NCBI GenBank assembly: GCA_033856195.1
Contig: JAWVFL010000029.1
Location: 62,001-126,000, forward strand
Direction of reading: 5' to 3'
DNA: 64,000 nucleotides
From: VRUE01 sp033856195
Lineage (GTDB): Bacteria; Actinomycetota; Thermoleophilia; Solirubrobacterales; 70-9
Shown: one piece after another, positions 52,048-62,868 of the stretch
How the letters are laid out: the number at the start of each line of letters is the position of its first letter
Numbering within the stretch: the stretch's first letter is position 1
Program-made: the position numbers and the translations under genes
The notes under the pieces: generated by a model
What the model was told of the DNA's origin: nothing
Databases searched by the model: none
What the model saw: the letters and a program-made list of their open reading frames with translations, nothing else

Positions 52048-52437
52048 GTGCCGTTTGCCGACATCAACATCGGAGAAGCCCTCCTCGTAGCCTTCGAGGT
52101 CTTCTTCTTCGTGATCTGGATCTGGATCCTGATCACGATCCTCACCGATCTCTTCCGCGACCATGAAACGTCTGGCTGGGTGAAGGCGGCCTGGGTGCTC
52201 TTCCTGGTCTTCATCCCCTTCCTGACCGCGCTGATCTACCTGATCGCCCGCGGCAGCGGCATGCGCGACCGCACGATCAAGGCGCAGGCCGAGGCCAAGC
52301 AGCACTTCGACTCCTACGTCCGCGAACAGGCTCACACGACGCCGGCGGACGAACTGCACAAGCTGAACGAGCTGAAGGAAAAGGGCGCCCTCTCGGCTGA
52401 GGAGTTCGATAAGGCGAAGGCGAAACTGTTGGCCTAG
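52048..52437 (+). CDS. PLDc_N/SHOCT-domain membrane protein
   Basis: About 129 aa from GTG 52048 (GAAAGG 7 bp upstream; a TTG at 52042 is in frame). Two spans (EALLVAFEVFFFVIWIWILITILTDLF and AAWVLFLVFIPFLTALIYLIARG) of the cardiolipin-synthase N-terminal type. A C-terminal SHOCT segment follows (ELHKLNELKEKGALSAEEFDKAKAKLL). Common in actinobacteria, function unknown. Confidence 0.87.
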   Translation: MPFADINIGEALLVAFEVFFFVIWIWILITILTDLFRDHETSGWVKAAWVLFLVFIPFLTALIYLIARGSGMRDRTIKAQAEAKQHFDSYVREQAHTTPADELHKLNELKEKGALSAEEFDKAKAKLLA

Positions 52438-52447
52438 CGAGGTTCTC

Positions 52448-52479
52448 CACGTGCGCGCCAAGCAGTCGGCGCGCACGTG
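52448..52479. terminator. Terminator after the SHOCT gene
   Basis: CACGTGCGCGCC and GGCGCGCACGTG form a perfect 12-bp stem with an 8-nt loop, followed by ATTTCTCCTCCTT. Confidence 0.8.
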
Positions 52480-52490
52480 ATTTCTCCTCC

Positions 52491-52533
52491 TTGCAGGCAT
52501 TTTCTGCAAGCGAAGTTGCAGGTTATTAGCAAC
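52491..52533 (+). promoter_or_regulatory. Paired TTGCAGG-GCAA palindromes upstream of the NlpC/P60-type gene
   Basis: Two imperfect palindromes, TTGCAGGCATTTTCTGCAA (52491-52509) and TTGCAGGTTATTAGCAA (52517-52533), repeat 26 bp apart. The second begins with a possible -35 (TTGCAG); TAACAAT (52538-52544) could be the -10. A leader hairpin GCACGGT/ACCGTGC follows at about 52549-52568, just before the ATG at 52575, which has no ribosome site. Confidence 0.5.
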
Positions 52534-52574
52534 TCCTAACAATCTGGGCACGGTTTCGCTACCGTGCGCCGCCG

Positions 52575-53795
52575 ATGCGCGTTCCCCTTCGCGGCAATTC
52601 ATGGCGGCTGCTGCTGCCCGCGGCGCTGCTCTTCGCCGTGCTCTGCGTGGCCGCTTCGGCGCCCGCCAAGAACCTCGGTGAAAAGCTCCAGGACACGCAG
52701 GGGAAGCTCAGCGACGTGCGCGAAAGCCAGAGCGCGCTGGCGGCGACGCTCGCCGAACAGAACAGGGCGATCGACTCGATGATCGGCGAAGTCTCGGCGC
52801 TGCGGCAGAAACAGGCCGCGGTCGAGGCTGAACTATCGGCGAAGCAGGACGAACTCGACGCGGCGACGGCAAAACTGGAGGCCGACAAGCGCCATCTGGC
52901 GCGCGTGCGCGACCGCCTGCAGCGCGCGCTCGACGTCCTGCGCGACCGCCTCGTCGCGATCTATGAGGCGGGCAGCCCCGACATGCTCAACGTCGTGCTC
53001 GACTCCGCGAGCTGGTCGGAAGTCAACGCCCGCGCCGACTACCTGAGCCAGATCCAGGAATACGACGACTCGGTTGCCTCACGGGTCAAGGCGCTGCGTG
53101 ACCAGGCCCGGGCCGCGGTGAAGCGGATGACAGCCGCGCGCCTGCAGATCAGGGACGCCCGCGACACGATCGCGGTCAAGGAGCGCGAAGTCGCCTCTGC
53201 CCGCCAGGAAGCCGAGGCTCGCTTCGGCGAATTGAAGTCGGCGCAGGCCGAGCGCCGCGAAGCGATGGAATCGCTCGAATCGCGCGAAGAAGCGCTCAGC
53301 AACAACCTCGCCTCGATCTCCGAACAGATCGCCAGCACGACCGGGACGCCGCCATCCGTCGCCGGCGCCCCGGCGCCGCTCACCCCCGGTCAGAGCGCCG
53401 GCTACATCTCCGAAAGCCAGGCGAGCGTGCCGAGCGAGGCGCCGGCCGCGGTCGCCGCCGCGATCGAAGCCGCAAACTCGATCGCCACCACCCCCTACAT
53501 CTGGGGCGGCGGGCACGGCTCCTTCGAATCCTCAGGCTATGACTGCTCCGGCGCGGTCAGCTTCGCCCTCAACGGCGGCGGCTTCCTCTCCAGCCCGCTC
53601 GACTCGACCGGCCTCGAGACCTGGGGCGAACCCGGGCCGGGGCAGTGGATCACGGTTTACGCCAACGCCGGGCACGCCTGGATGATCATCGCCGGGCTGG
53701 CCTTCGACACGGTCGGCGGCCCCGGTCCCCGCTGGCACTCCTCCCCCGTGAGCTCCACGGAAGGCTTTATCGCCCGGCATCCCCCAGGCTATTAA
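52575..53795 (+). CDS. Secreted NlpC/P60-type peptidoglycan hydrolase with coiled coils
   Basis: 406 aa. Signal peptide (LLLPAALLFAVLCVAASAPA). Two long coiled-coil regions (about 35-120 and 160-250) as in RipA/PcsB-type hydrolases. After a Pro/Ala linker, the C-terminal domain (about 295-406) has the NlpC/P60 Cys in SGYDCSGAVSFAL and the His in NAGHAWMIIAG; the third polar residue is unclear. It would cleave peptide stems in the wall during growth or division, held off by the coil until activated. The stop lies in the left arm of a long inverted repeat. Confidence 0.87.
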   Translation: MRVPLRGNSWRLLLPAALLFAVLCVAASAPAKNLGEKLQDTQGKLSDVRESQSALAATLAEQNRAIDSMIGEVSALRQKQAAVEAELSAKQDELDAATAKLEADKRHLARVRDRLQRALDVLRDRLVAIYEAGSPDMLNVVLDSASWSEVNARADYLSQIQEYDDSVASRVKALRDQARAAVKRMTAARLQIRDARDTIAVKEREVASARQEAEARFGELKSAQAERREAMESLESREEALSNNLASISEQIASTTGTPPSVAGAPAPLTPGQSAGYISESQASVPSEAPAAVAAAIEAANSIATTPYIWGGGHGSFESSGYDCSGAVSFALNGGGFLSSPLDSTGLETWGEPGPGQWITVYANAGHAWMIIAGLAFDTVGGPGPRWHSSPVSSTEGFIARHPPGY

Positions 53796-53911
53796 GGCCC
53801 AAACCCGGTAGGGGTGGAACGTCTTGTACTTTTTCGTCGCTGACCCTGAGGCGGCAGCAGCATCCGTCGCACGAAAAAGTTAAGTGGAACCCCTACCGGG
53901 TTTGGGCCTTA
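53793..53911. repeat. 119-bp inverted repeat joining two convergent genes
   Basis: Perfect 23-bp arms at 53793-53815 and 53889-53911 (inner sequence GGCCCAAACCCGGTAGGGGT), plus a second nested 10-bp pair ACTTTTTCGT (53828-53837 and, inverted, 53871-53880). The left arm contains the plus-strand stop codon; the right arm covers the last codons of the minus-strand gene. It could act as a two-way terminator. The length and nested design also fit a small repeated or MITE-like element. Confidence 0.85.
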
Positions 53912-55272
53912 GCGGGCTGTGACCAAGTCGCGGCGTTGCCGCGGCTGACGTGGATCACGCTCTCGAAGCCTTCGCGCTGCAGGATCGAAGCAGCGAGGCC
54001 GCTGCGCTTGCCGGCCTTGCAGATCGTCGCGATCGGGCGCTCACGCGGCAGCTCGCCGATGCGCCCGAGCAGCTGGCCGAAGGGGACGTGGATCGAGCCG
54101 GGGATGTGCCCCTCCTCGTACTCGGCGGCGCCGCGCACGTCGAGCACCTGCGGGCCGTCCTCGCCGTCGAGGCGGCGCGCCAGCTCGGCCAGATCGATCG
54201 CCTCGATCCGCGCCACGGGCCGGTCCTCGGCGCGCCAGGCGGTCATGCCGCCGCCGAGGAAGCCACGCACGCACAAGCCGACCGCGGCCAGCAGCTCGGC
54301 GGCCTCCAGCTCGTTGCCGTCGGAGGCGGCGACGACGAGCAGCTCGGCGTCGACCGGCACCACCTGGGCCACCTTGGTGGCGAAGCCGGTGTCATAGGCG
54401 GAAGCGCTGATCGAGCCGGGGATGTGGGCCTCGTCGAACTGCTCGTTGGTGCGCGAGTCGATGGCGAGGGCGCCCTCGGCGATCGCCGCCTCGAAGCCGT
54501 GCGGCGTCATCCGCGTCGGCGCACCGATCGAGGCGACGAGGGGACCGCGGTTGAGCGAGACGATGTGCTCGACGTTGGGCGGCTTGCTGCCGATCGTGGC
54601 GACGGCGTCCTCGACGAACTCGCTCTCGCTCTCGAAGCGCAGGGCCCGGTTGTGGCGGCGCTCGAAGCCGATCGTCGATGAGGTCTTGAGGTCGATCCCG
54701 GAGCTGCCGCAGAGCGAGCCGCCGAGGTGCCCGGGCCAGACCTCGGTCTCCTCGGGCAGCACCAGCAGCCGCTCGTGCAGGGAGCGGAAGATGTCGGCGG
54801 CGCCGTCGCGCGGCTCGATTGCGAGATCGGGACGGGCGACGTCGCCGACGAAGAGGCAGTCGCCGCTCAGCGCCGCCCAGGGGTCATCGCCGCGGGCCGC
54901 GTCGCGCAGCAGGAAGGAGGTGTGCTCGGGGCGATGGCCCGGGGTGTGGATCGCCTCGATGCTGGCGCCCTCGCCCAGCCGCAGGGTCCAACCATCGGCG
55001 AAGGGCTCGTGCGGGTAGGTCGCCTCGGCCAGCTCTTGGATGTGGATCGTCGCACCGGTCGCCCGCGCCAGGCGGCCGTGCCCGGAGACGTGGTCGGCGT
55101 GGTTGTGCGTCTCCAACACGTGCTCGATGCGCACCCCGTGCAGGCGGCTGAGGTGCAGGTAGGGATCGATGTCCCACTGCGGATCGACGACCGCGGCGAC
55201 GCCGGACGCGGTGTCGCCGACCAAGTAGGAGGCGCAGCCCAGATCCTCGTGGATGATTTGGCGGAAGAGCAT
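53893..55272 (-). CDS. MBL-fold hydrolase fused to two rhodanese domains
   Basis: 459 aa. Metallo-beta-lactamase domain of the persulfide-dioxygenase/glyoxalase II type (HNHADHVSGHGRLA with the H-x-H-x-DH metal site, AIHTPGHRPEHTSFLL, LSGDCLFVGDVARPDL). Rhodanese 1 (about 260-345) lacks an active-site Cys (VVAASDGNELEA). Rhodanese 2 (about 360-450) has it in ICKAGKRSGLAASIL. It probably handles glutathione-like persulfides or sulfane sulfur. The last 6 codons lie in the inverted repeat. Confidence 0.88.
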   Translation of the reverse strand: MLFRQIIHEDLGCASYLVGDTASGVAAVVDPQWDIDPYLHLSRLHGVRIEHVLETHNHADHVSGHGRLARATGATIHIQELAEATYPHEPFADGWTLRLGEGASIEAIHTPGHRPEHTSFLLRDAARGDDPWAALSGDCLFVGDVARPDLAIEPRDGAADIFRSLHERLLVLPEETEVWPGHLGGSLCGSSGIDLKTSSTIGFERRHNRALRFESESEFVEDAVATIGSKPPNVEHIVSLNRGPLVASIGAPTRMTPHGFEAAIAEGALAIDSRTNEQFDEAHIPGSISASAYDTGFATKVAQVVPVDAELLVVAASDGNELEAAELLAAVGLCVRGFLGGGMTAWRAEDRPVARIEAIDLAELARRLDGEDGPQVLDVRGAAEYEEGHIPGSIHVPFGQLLGRIGELPRERPIATICKAGKRSGLAASILQREGFESVIHVSRGNAATWSQPAKAQTR

Positions 55273-55342
55273 GTTTGCGGTTTCGAATGGGCAGCCGAAT
55301 GGATACCGTTGGCGCAGGGTAGCGGCGAGGGAAGGGAGATAG

Positions 55343-57328
<1,986 letters not shown>

Positions 57329-57376
57329 GGCCATCGCGCTCGGCATGTATTTCGTACCGAACGTAATGCGCTGGAG

Positions 57377-58183
57377 TTAGCCGGTGCGTTCGTCGACCAT
57401 CCGTTGGACCGCGACCTCGAGCGCCTGCAGCTGTTCGCGCACGCCTTTCAGCTCGCGCAGGGCGAGCGCCTCGGCGCTGACCTGCTCGGCTGCCAGCTCC
57501 TCCTCGACCTCGGCTATTTCGGGGCTGAGGAAGCGCTGGGCGAAAGCGCCGGTGAGCAGGGCGACGAAGCCGATGCCGGTGAGCAGGATCACCACCGAGA
57601 CGATCTCGCCACCGGTCGTGGTCGGGTAGATGTTCGAGCCCAGGGTCGTCATCGTCGTCATCGCCCAGTAGATCCCGTCCCAGTCGTTGAGGTGCTGGCT
57701 GTGCTTCTCGAAGGCGACGAAGAGGGCGCCGCCGCCAATCACGGTCAGGAACGCGAGGAACATCGCGTAGTGCAGTCCCTGGAGCGAGAAGACCTCGCGC
57801 GAGAGCTGCGCCAGCCGCAGCAGCCTGACCAGCCGCAGCAACCGCAGCACGCGCAGGCTCTGCAGGCCGGCGGGCAGGATCGGCGGCGTGAAGATGACGA
57901 TGAAGGGGTCGAGTGGGTGGTGTCGCAGCCACGTGCGCCGGTTCGGGACGACGGCGAGCATCACCACCAGCTCGATCGCGAAGGCGAGCCAGGTGACCCA
58001 GTTGAGCACACGCGCCACGTCCTCCAGTCCGCCGCCCGGGTGTGACTCGCTGATCGCCACCATCGGCAGCGTCAGCGCCGCCGCGATCAGCATCGGCGTG
58101 TTCAGCGCTTCCGCCACCCGGGTGCTGCGCGCGTCCATGCCGGGTGCGTAGAGCATGGTCTTCTGTGGCTCCTCAGAGGCCAT
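57377..58183 (-). CDS. Voltage-gated-type ion channel with atypical filter
   Basis: 268 aa. Six spans: S1-S3 (about 30-100), a strong S4 with Arg every third residue (SLRVLRLLRLVRLLRLAQ) and the pore helix plus S5/S6. The selectivity segment reads MTTMTTLGSNIYPTT instead of the potassium TVGYGD. The YG pair is lost and one residue is missing. A C-terminal coiled coil follows (VEEELAAEQVSAEALALRELKGVREQLQALE). Ion selectivity is therefore open. Confidence 0.85.
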   Translation of the reverse strand: MASEEPQKTMLYAPGMDARSTRVAEALNTPMLIAAALTLPMVAISESHPGGGLEDVARVLNWVTWLAFAIELVVMLAVVPNRRTWLRHHPLDPFIVIFTPPILPAGLQSLRVLRLLRLVRLLRLAQLSREVFSLQGLHYAMFLAFLTVIGGGALFVAFEKHSQHLNDWDGIYWAMTTMTTLGSNIYPTTTGGEIVSVVILLTGIGFVALLTGAFAQRFLSPEIAEVEEELAAEQVSAEALALRELKGVREQLQALEVAVQRMVDERTG

Positions 58184-58204
58184 CCGGGACTATTCGACGT
58201 CGCC

Positions 58205-58320
58205 GCGCCCGTGCCTACTTAGCGATAAAAAGGCTGAATTTCGTATATCAAATAATAATTACTGACTTTTATTGATAGTTTGATTATCGTGGTGTCAATA
58301 AGAGAAATTTTGGGTTCCCG
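58205..58320. other. AT-rich island between the channel gene and the orphan cassette
   Basis: About 115 bp with far lower G+C than anything nearby (runs such as CAAATAATAATTACTG). It contains GATAGTTTGATTATC, a short palindrome, and GGTGTCAATAAG, which only partly resembles the 20-bp motif. No gene fits. Most likely promoter and operator DNA for the divergent channel and for the cassette that starts at 58324, or the edge of acquired DNA. Confidence 0.55.
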
Positions 58321-58323
58321 ATC

Positions 58324-58764
58324 GTGAACGAACCGCGTGACAAGGGCGCATACCGGATCGCCGTCGGCGCCATCGGTTGCGCCTTGATCGTCGTCTTGGC
58401 GGGTCTGTGCGTGATCGTCGCCGTCGGCATCAAAGACACTGAAATCCCGAAGGAACTCTGGACCATCGCGAGTGCACTTGGCGGTGGACTGCTGGGGCTT
58501 CTCGCACCTTCGCCAGCGCCGTCAGCTGCCAAGGAAGATAAGGTCAAGGAAATACCGGGAGGTCTGAAACGTACGTGGACGATCCTGGTAAAAGACATCG
58601 GGGCAAATCGGTCTGTCGCGATTCTCCTTTTCATCTTTGCGTTCGCGGTCGGATTCGGAGTGGCCACCGATTCCACCCAGCTTCAGGCGCTCGCTGGCGC
58701 AAGCGGCGCAGCACTCATCGGCCTGCTGGCACCGGGACCCGGCAAGGTCGCGACGGAGAAGTAA
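58324..58764 (+). CDS. Small membrane protein of an orphan two-gene cassette
   Basis: 146 aa, GTG start. Two similar halves, each with a hydrophobic hairpin ending GLLAP-(S/G)-P: AVGAIGCALIVVLAGLCVIVAVGI and IASALGGGLLGLLAPSPAP, then SVAILLFIFAFAVGFGVATD and LAGASGAALIGLLAPGPG. This looks like an internal duplication. No family recognised. The next gene starts 7 bp after its stop. Confidence 0.65.
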   Translation: MNEPRDKGAYRIAVGAIGCALIVVLAGLCVIVAVGIKDTEIPKELWTIASALGGGLLGLLAPSPAPSAAKEDKVKEIPGGLKRTWTILVKDIGANRSVAILLFIFAFAVGFGVATDSTQLQALAGASGAALIGLLAPGPGKVATEK

Positions 58765-58771
58765 ATCCGCG

Positions 58772-60529
58772 ATGCCCAGATTCAATGGGCTGATCCAACA
58801 CTCCTTCGCACTGCAAAATCACGAGTTACGCCTGCCCTTTCGGGGCAGCAGCGTCAAGGAGATGGTCAGCGAGCGCTTTGCCCACCAGGCGGCCGGGTGC
58901 GGCGGTTTTCGAGTCGTGGAGATCCCCGTTCAGAAGTGCGAGCGTGGACCCGCCTGCAGCCCGCTGCTCGAACATGGGCTGACGACCCTGGATCCCCAGT
59001 CGAGAGCAAGGTTCTTCGAGTGGGATGGGGAGCACTGCAAGTACGAGAGACCCCTGCCGAATGCGTTCTCATGGGCCGACGGGGATGGCAAGGAGGCGAA
59101 AAAGGAGCGGCAGAAGCACTGGGAGAGGGTCGTCTTCGCGAAGACGCAGGAGAGCGGTCCACCGTCCATCAACGACCTTCTGGTCAGGGGATGCGATTCG
59201 GGCGCAAGTGAAGCGCAGGCGGTCTCCCGGATGCTCTGCGAGCTGCTGGCGGCGAGGCGCTCCATGCTGTTCGGTCTGGCGCTGGCGAACAATTTCGTCA
59301 ACGTGACGCTTCCCTACGCCATTCTGAAGCCGGCGTCTAGAGGTGACTCGGAGTGCAGCGAACCCAAGCCCGTCGAACCATGGATTCTGCAGCCGGTGGT
59401 CTCACTGATCCGGATGCCACCCGATGGCGATGATTTTCGCAGGATGTACTGCCTGAGCTTCTTCCTGGTTCCGGTGAAGGGCCCGTGCTTCGAAGCGCGC
59501 GAGATGCGCAAGCGCGAAGTCAAGAAGATGGTCAACGCCGGGTGGGGCCTTTCGACGTGTCCACCCAACCTCCCGCGCTTTGACGTGAGCGGCCCCCTGC
59601 CTCGCTACGCCACCCGAATCGAGCCATCGCTCGGGCAGATCCTCGACCCCGACAGCGCGTCCGAGGACGAGGCGGAGGAAATTACGTGGGAGGGCCTCAC
59701 ACTGCGGAAGGCGACCGAGGCGATCACATACGCGGTGGCGCTGAGGATGGCGCAGGGGTCGACTCCCGCCGCGGGCAAGCGAGCCCGGCAGGAGGTTGGC
59801 GACGAGGTGGTGAGCTCGCTCGGCAACTCGCGGGTGTCCTCGGCAACGGTCGTCGACCCGGACTTTAACGAGGGCGGCCTCGACAACGACGAGAAAGGTC
59901 TCGACGAGCCGGTGCCTGCCATGGCCCTTCCGGGCGCGCTGGGGATGCTCATGCCAGCCCTCGCAGGCCGAGTTCGAATCCCGTTAGACCAACCGGTCGG
60001 CAAGGGCCGCAAATACCGGCTCGACCGCCCCTACATCGATCACGGCGACTACGCGATCGGGGTGCTGCCCTCCAACCGGTGCCTGGTGGTCGCTTCCGAC
60101 AAGGAGGCCCAGTGGGGGCGCTGGGACTCGGGGCTGATGCAGGCTGGGTGGATCGCCTACACGGTGATCGCGGCCGCGAGCGCGATCGGCACGATGCGCG
60201 CCATCAGCCGGGATTTGGAAAAGGTGGAGCGGTCGGACCCGAGCAAGATCGTCGCGATCGAGCACGATGTCGCTGTCGATCTCCACGAGATCTACGACCT
60301 CGACATCACCTGGGAGGCCTACAGGCTGCGCTACCGCCGCCTGCGCGAGCATCTCGGGATCACAAGCGATTACAAGGCCCTGCACGGCAAGCTCGACGCT
60401 CTGTACCGCGAGACGTCTGCACGCTTCGAGAAAGAGGCGCAAAAGGGGCTCCTCCGGCTGACCGCGGCAATCGTGGTCCTCAGCGTTCTCATCCTCGTCG
60501 GCACGGTCATTGTCGCGGCCAACGGTTGA
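58772..60529 (+). CDS. Large membrane-anchored protein of unknown function (orphan cassette)
   Basis: 585 aa from ATG 58772. The N-terminal 300 aa are soluble, with many Cys and Trp/Phe and charged motifs (MVSERFAHQAAGCGGFRVVEIPVQKCERGPAC, ERQKHWERVVFAKTQE) and no recognisable domain. An acidic linker (about 300-400) follows. The last 180 aa hold a likely span (MQAGWIAYTVIAAASAIGTM), a charged helical stretch (DLEKVERSDPSKIVAIEHDVAVDLHEIYDLDITWEAYRLRYRRL) and a terminal span (LTAAIVVLSVLILVGTVIVAANG). Not assignable. It is coupled to the small membrane protein and has more mixed codon choice than its neighbours by eye. Confidence 0.7.
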   Translation: MPRFNGLIQHSFALQNHELRLPFRGSSVKEMVSERFAHQAAGCGGFRVVEIPVQKCERGPACSPLLEHGLTTLDPQSRARFFEWDGEHCKYERPLPNAFSWADGDGKEAKKERQKHWERVVFAKTQESGPPSINDLLVRGCDSGASEAQAVSRMLCELLAARRSMLFGLALANNFVNVTLPYAILKPASRGDSECSEPKPVEPWILQPVVSLIRMPPDGDDFRRMYCLSFFLVPVKGPCFEAREMRKREVKKMVNAGWGLSTCPPNLPRFDVSGPLPRYATRIEPSLGQILDPDSASEDEAEEITWEGLTLRKATEAITYAVALRMAQGSTPAAGKRARQEVGDEVVSSLGNSRVSSATVVDPDFNEGGLDNDEKGLDEPVPAMALPGALGMLMPALAGRVRIPLDQPVGKGRKYRLDRPYIDHGDYAIGVLPSNRCLVVASDKEAQWGRWDSGLMQAGWIAYTVIAAASAIGTMRAISRDLEKVERSDPSKIVAIEHDVAVDLHEIYDLDITWEAYRLRYRRLREHLGITSDYKALHGKLDALYRETSARFEKEAQKGLLRLTAAIVVLSVLILVGTVIVAANG

Positions 60530-60602
60530 GCACCTCACGGCGCTTTCTTCGACGGCTTCGTACCATTGCCTGGCAATCAACTAGCCAGGAGACGTGCAGC
60601 CG

Positions 60603-62027
<1,425 letters not shown>

Positions 62028-62030
62028 AAA

Positions 62031-62249
62031 CGACAAGACCCGCCGGAGCGGGTCGAGTCAAGGTTGCGCGGGGAACCACCCCGCAGGTACCTCCAGGCGA
62101 CTGACACCCACCTCCCGAAGGCTACCACCAGACTCGACCCATTCCGTTGGATCCTCTGCGGAGGCCGCCGGACTCGAACCGGATCCGGGGGTTAACCGGA
62201 CAGTGCGGATGTCATTCGCCTGGAGGCACCTGCCTCCATCACCCTCCCG
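62031..62249 (-). ncRNA. Probable structured ncRNA of unassigned class
   Basis: On the minus strand, GCAGGTGCCTCCAGGCGA (near the 5' end) pairs with TCGCCTGGAGGTACCTGC about 120 nt later, with one G-U. The helix continues outward into ATGACATCC/GGGTGTCAG for about 27 bp. A 6-bp hairpin GCGGGG-TGGTT-CCCCGC follows, then the terminator GACCCGC-TCCG-GCGGGTC with a TTGTCGTTTCT tail. Inside are TCCGGTTAACCCCCGGA and a T-loop-like GGTTCGAGTCC. A possible -10 is TAGCAT at 62261-62256. The remaining gap to 62412 has no gene, only a GGTGTG/CACACC stem (about 62286-62307) and the marR operator. Confidence 0.5.
62037..62054 (-). terminator. Terminator hairpin of the minus-strand RNA (also follows ahcY)
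   Basis: A 7-bp GC stem with a 4-nt loop. The T-rich side is on the minus strand, which favours that direction. GACTCGACCC just upstream in that transcript can alternatively pair with an earlier GGGTCGAGTC. Confidence 0.6.
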
Positions 62250-62380
62250 TGGGCGATGCTAGAGGCGAAATGGTTCTCAAATCGTGGTGTGTCTGAATTG
62301 GCACACCGACGTGATGCTTAGTTAACCGGCAGTCAGCCAATCCCCGCCTGCGGCTCCCAGCGGAAACGGTCCGGCCAAGA

Positions 62381-62395
62381 TAGTTTGCTAAACTA
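62381..62395. promoter_or_regulatory. Palindrome upstream of marR
   Basis: TAGTTT and AAACTA flank GCT. It lies 17 bp before the marR ATG in an AT-richer patch, and AAGCTAATC downstream echoes the half-site. Likely an autoregulatory MarR operator. Confidence 0.5.
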
Positions 62396-62412
62396 ATTAC
62401 CAAAGCTAATCA

Positions 62413-62868
62413 ATGACGCGAAAGACCAAAGACACCACGCTTACCGACGCTGCGGCGCAGCTGCGGATGGGCATTGTGCGCACGGCGCGTCGCCTGCGAC
62501 AGGAGGCGGCCGCCGAGGCGAGCGGCCTCACCCCGACCTCGACCGCAGCACTGGCGACGATCGAGCGCCACGGTCCGCTGACGCCCAGCGAGCTCGCCAA
62601 GCTCGAGCGGGTCAAGCGTCCGACCGTCACCCGCACCCTCAGCTGCCTCGAGCGGGAGGGACTGATCGAGCGCACGCCCGATCCCAGCGACGGCCGCAGC
62701 TCCCTGGTCAGCGTCAATGCCGCCGGCCGTGAGCGCCTGCGGCGCCTGCGCAGCCGCAAGAACGCCTACCTGGCGCGCCGCATGCGCGACCTGCCCACCG
62801 ATGACGTCGCTGCCCTGGAGCGGGCGGCCGACATCCTCGAGCGGATGCTGGAGGATGAGCGCCGGTGA
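62413..62868 (+). CDS. MarR-family transcriptional regulator
   Basis: 151 aa. Winged-helix core: LTPTSTAALATIERHGPLTPSELAKLERVKRPTVTRTLSCLEREGLIERTPDPSDGRSSLVSV, with the recognition helix and the DGR wing. A helical dimerisation segment follows at each end. Its stop overlaps the GTG of an MFS exporter, the usual layout for ligand-responsive control of an efflux pump. Confidence 0.92.
   Translation: MTRKTKDTTLTDAAAQLRMGIVRTARRLRQEAAAEASGLTPTSTAALATIERHGPLTPSELAKLERVKRPTVTRTLSCLEREGLIERTPDPSDGRSSLVSVNAAGRERLRRLRSRKNAYLARRMRDLPTDDVAALERAADILERMLEDERR

Noticed and set aside
58266..58308. Further copies of the 20-bp nutrient motif in the AT-rich island
   Set aside because: Only the TCAATAA core matches well. 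The left half fits poorly, and AT-rich DNA makes chance matches likely.
60530..60602. SAH riboswitch upstream of ahcY
   Set aside because: The 73-bp leader is too short and lacks the conserved core sequences. Only a plain ribosome site is seen.
62155..62250. tRNA-like sequence on the minus strand (GGTTCGAGTCC with possible acceptor arms)
   Set aside because: A 5-bp anticodon-type stem exists, but there is no D arm, the variable loop would be absent and the T stem has only 4 bp. It fits better as part of the longer structured RNA.
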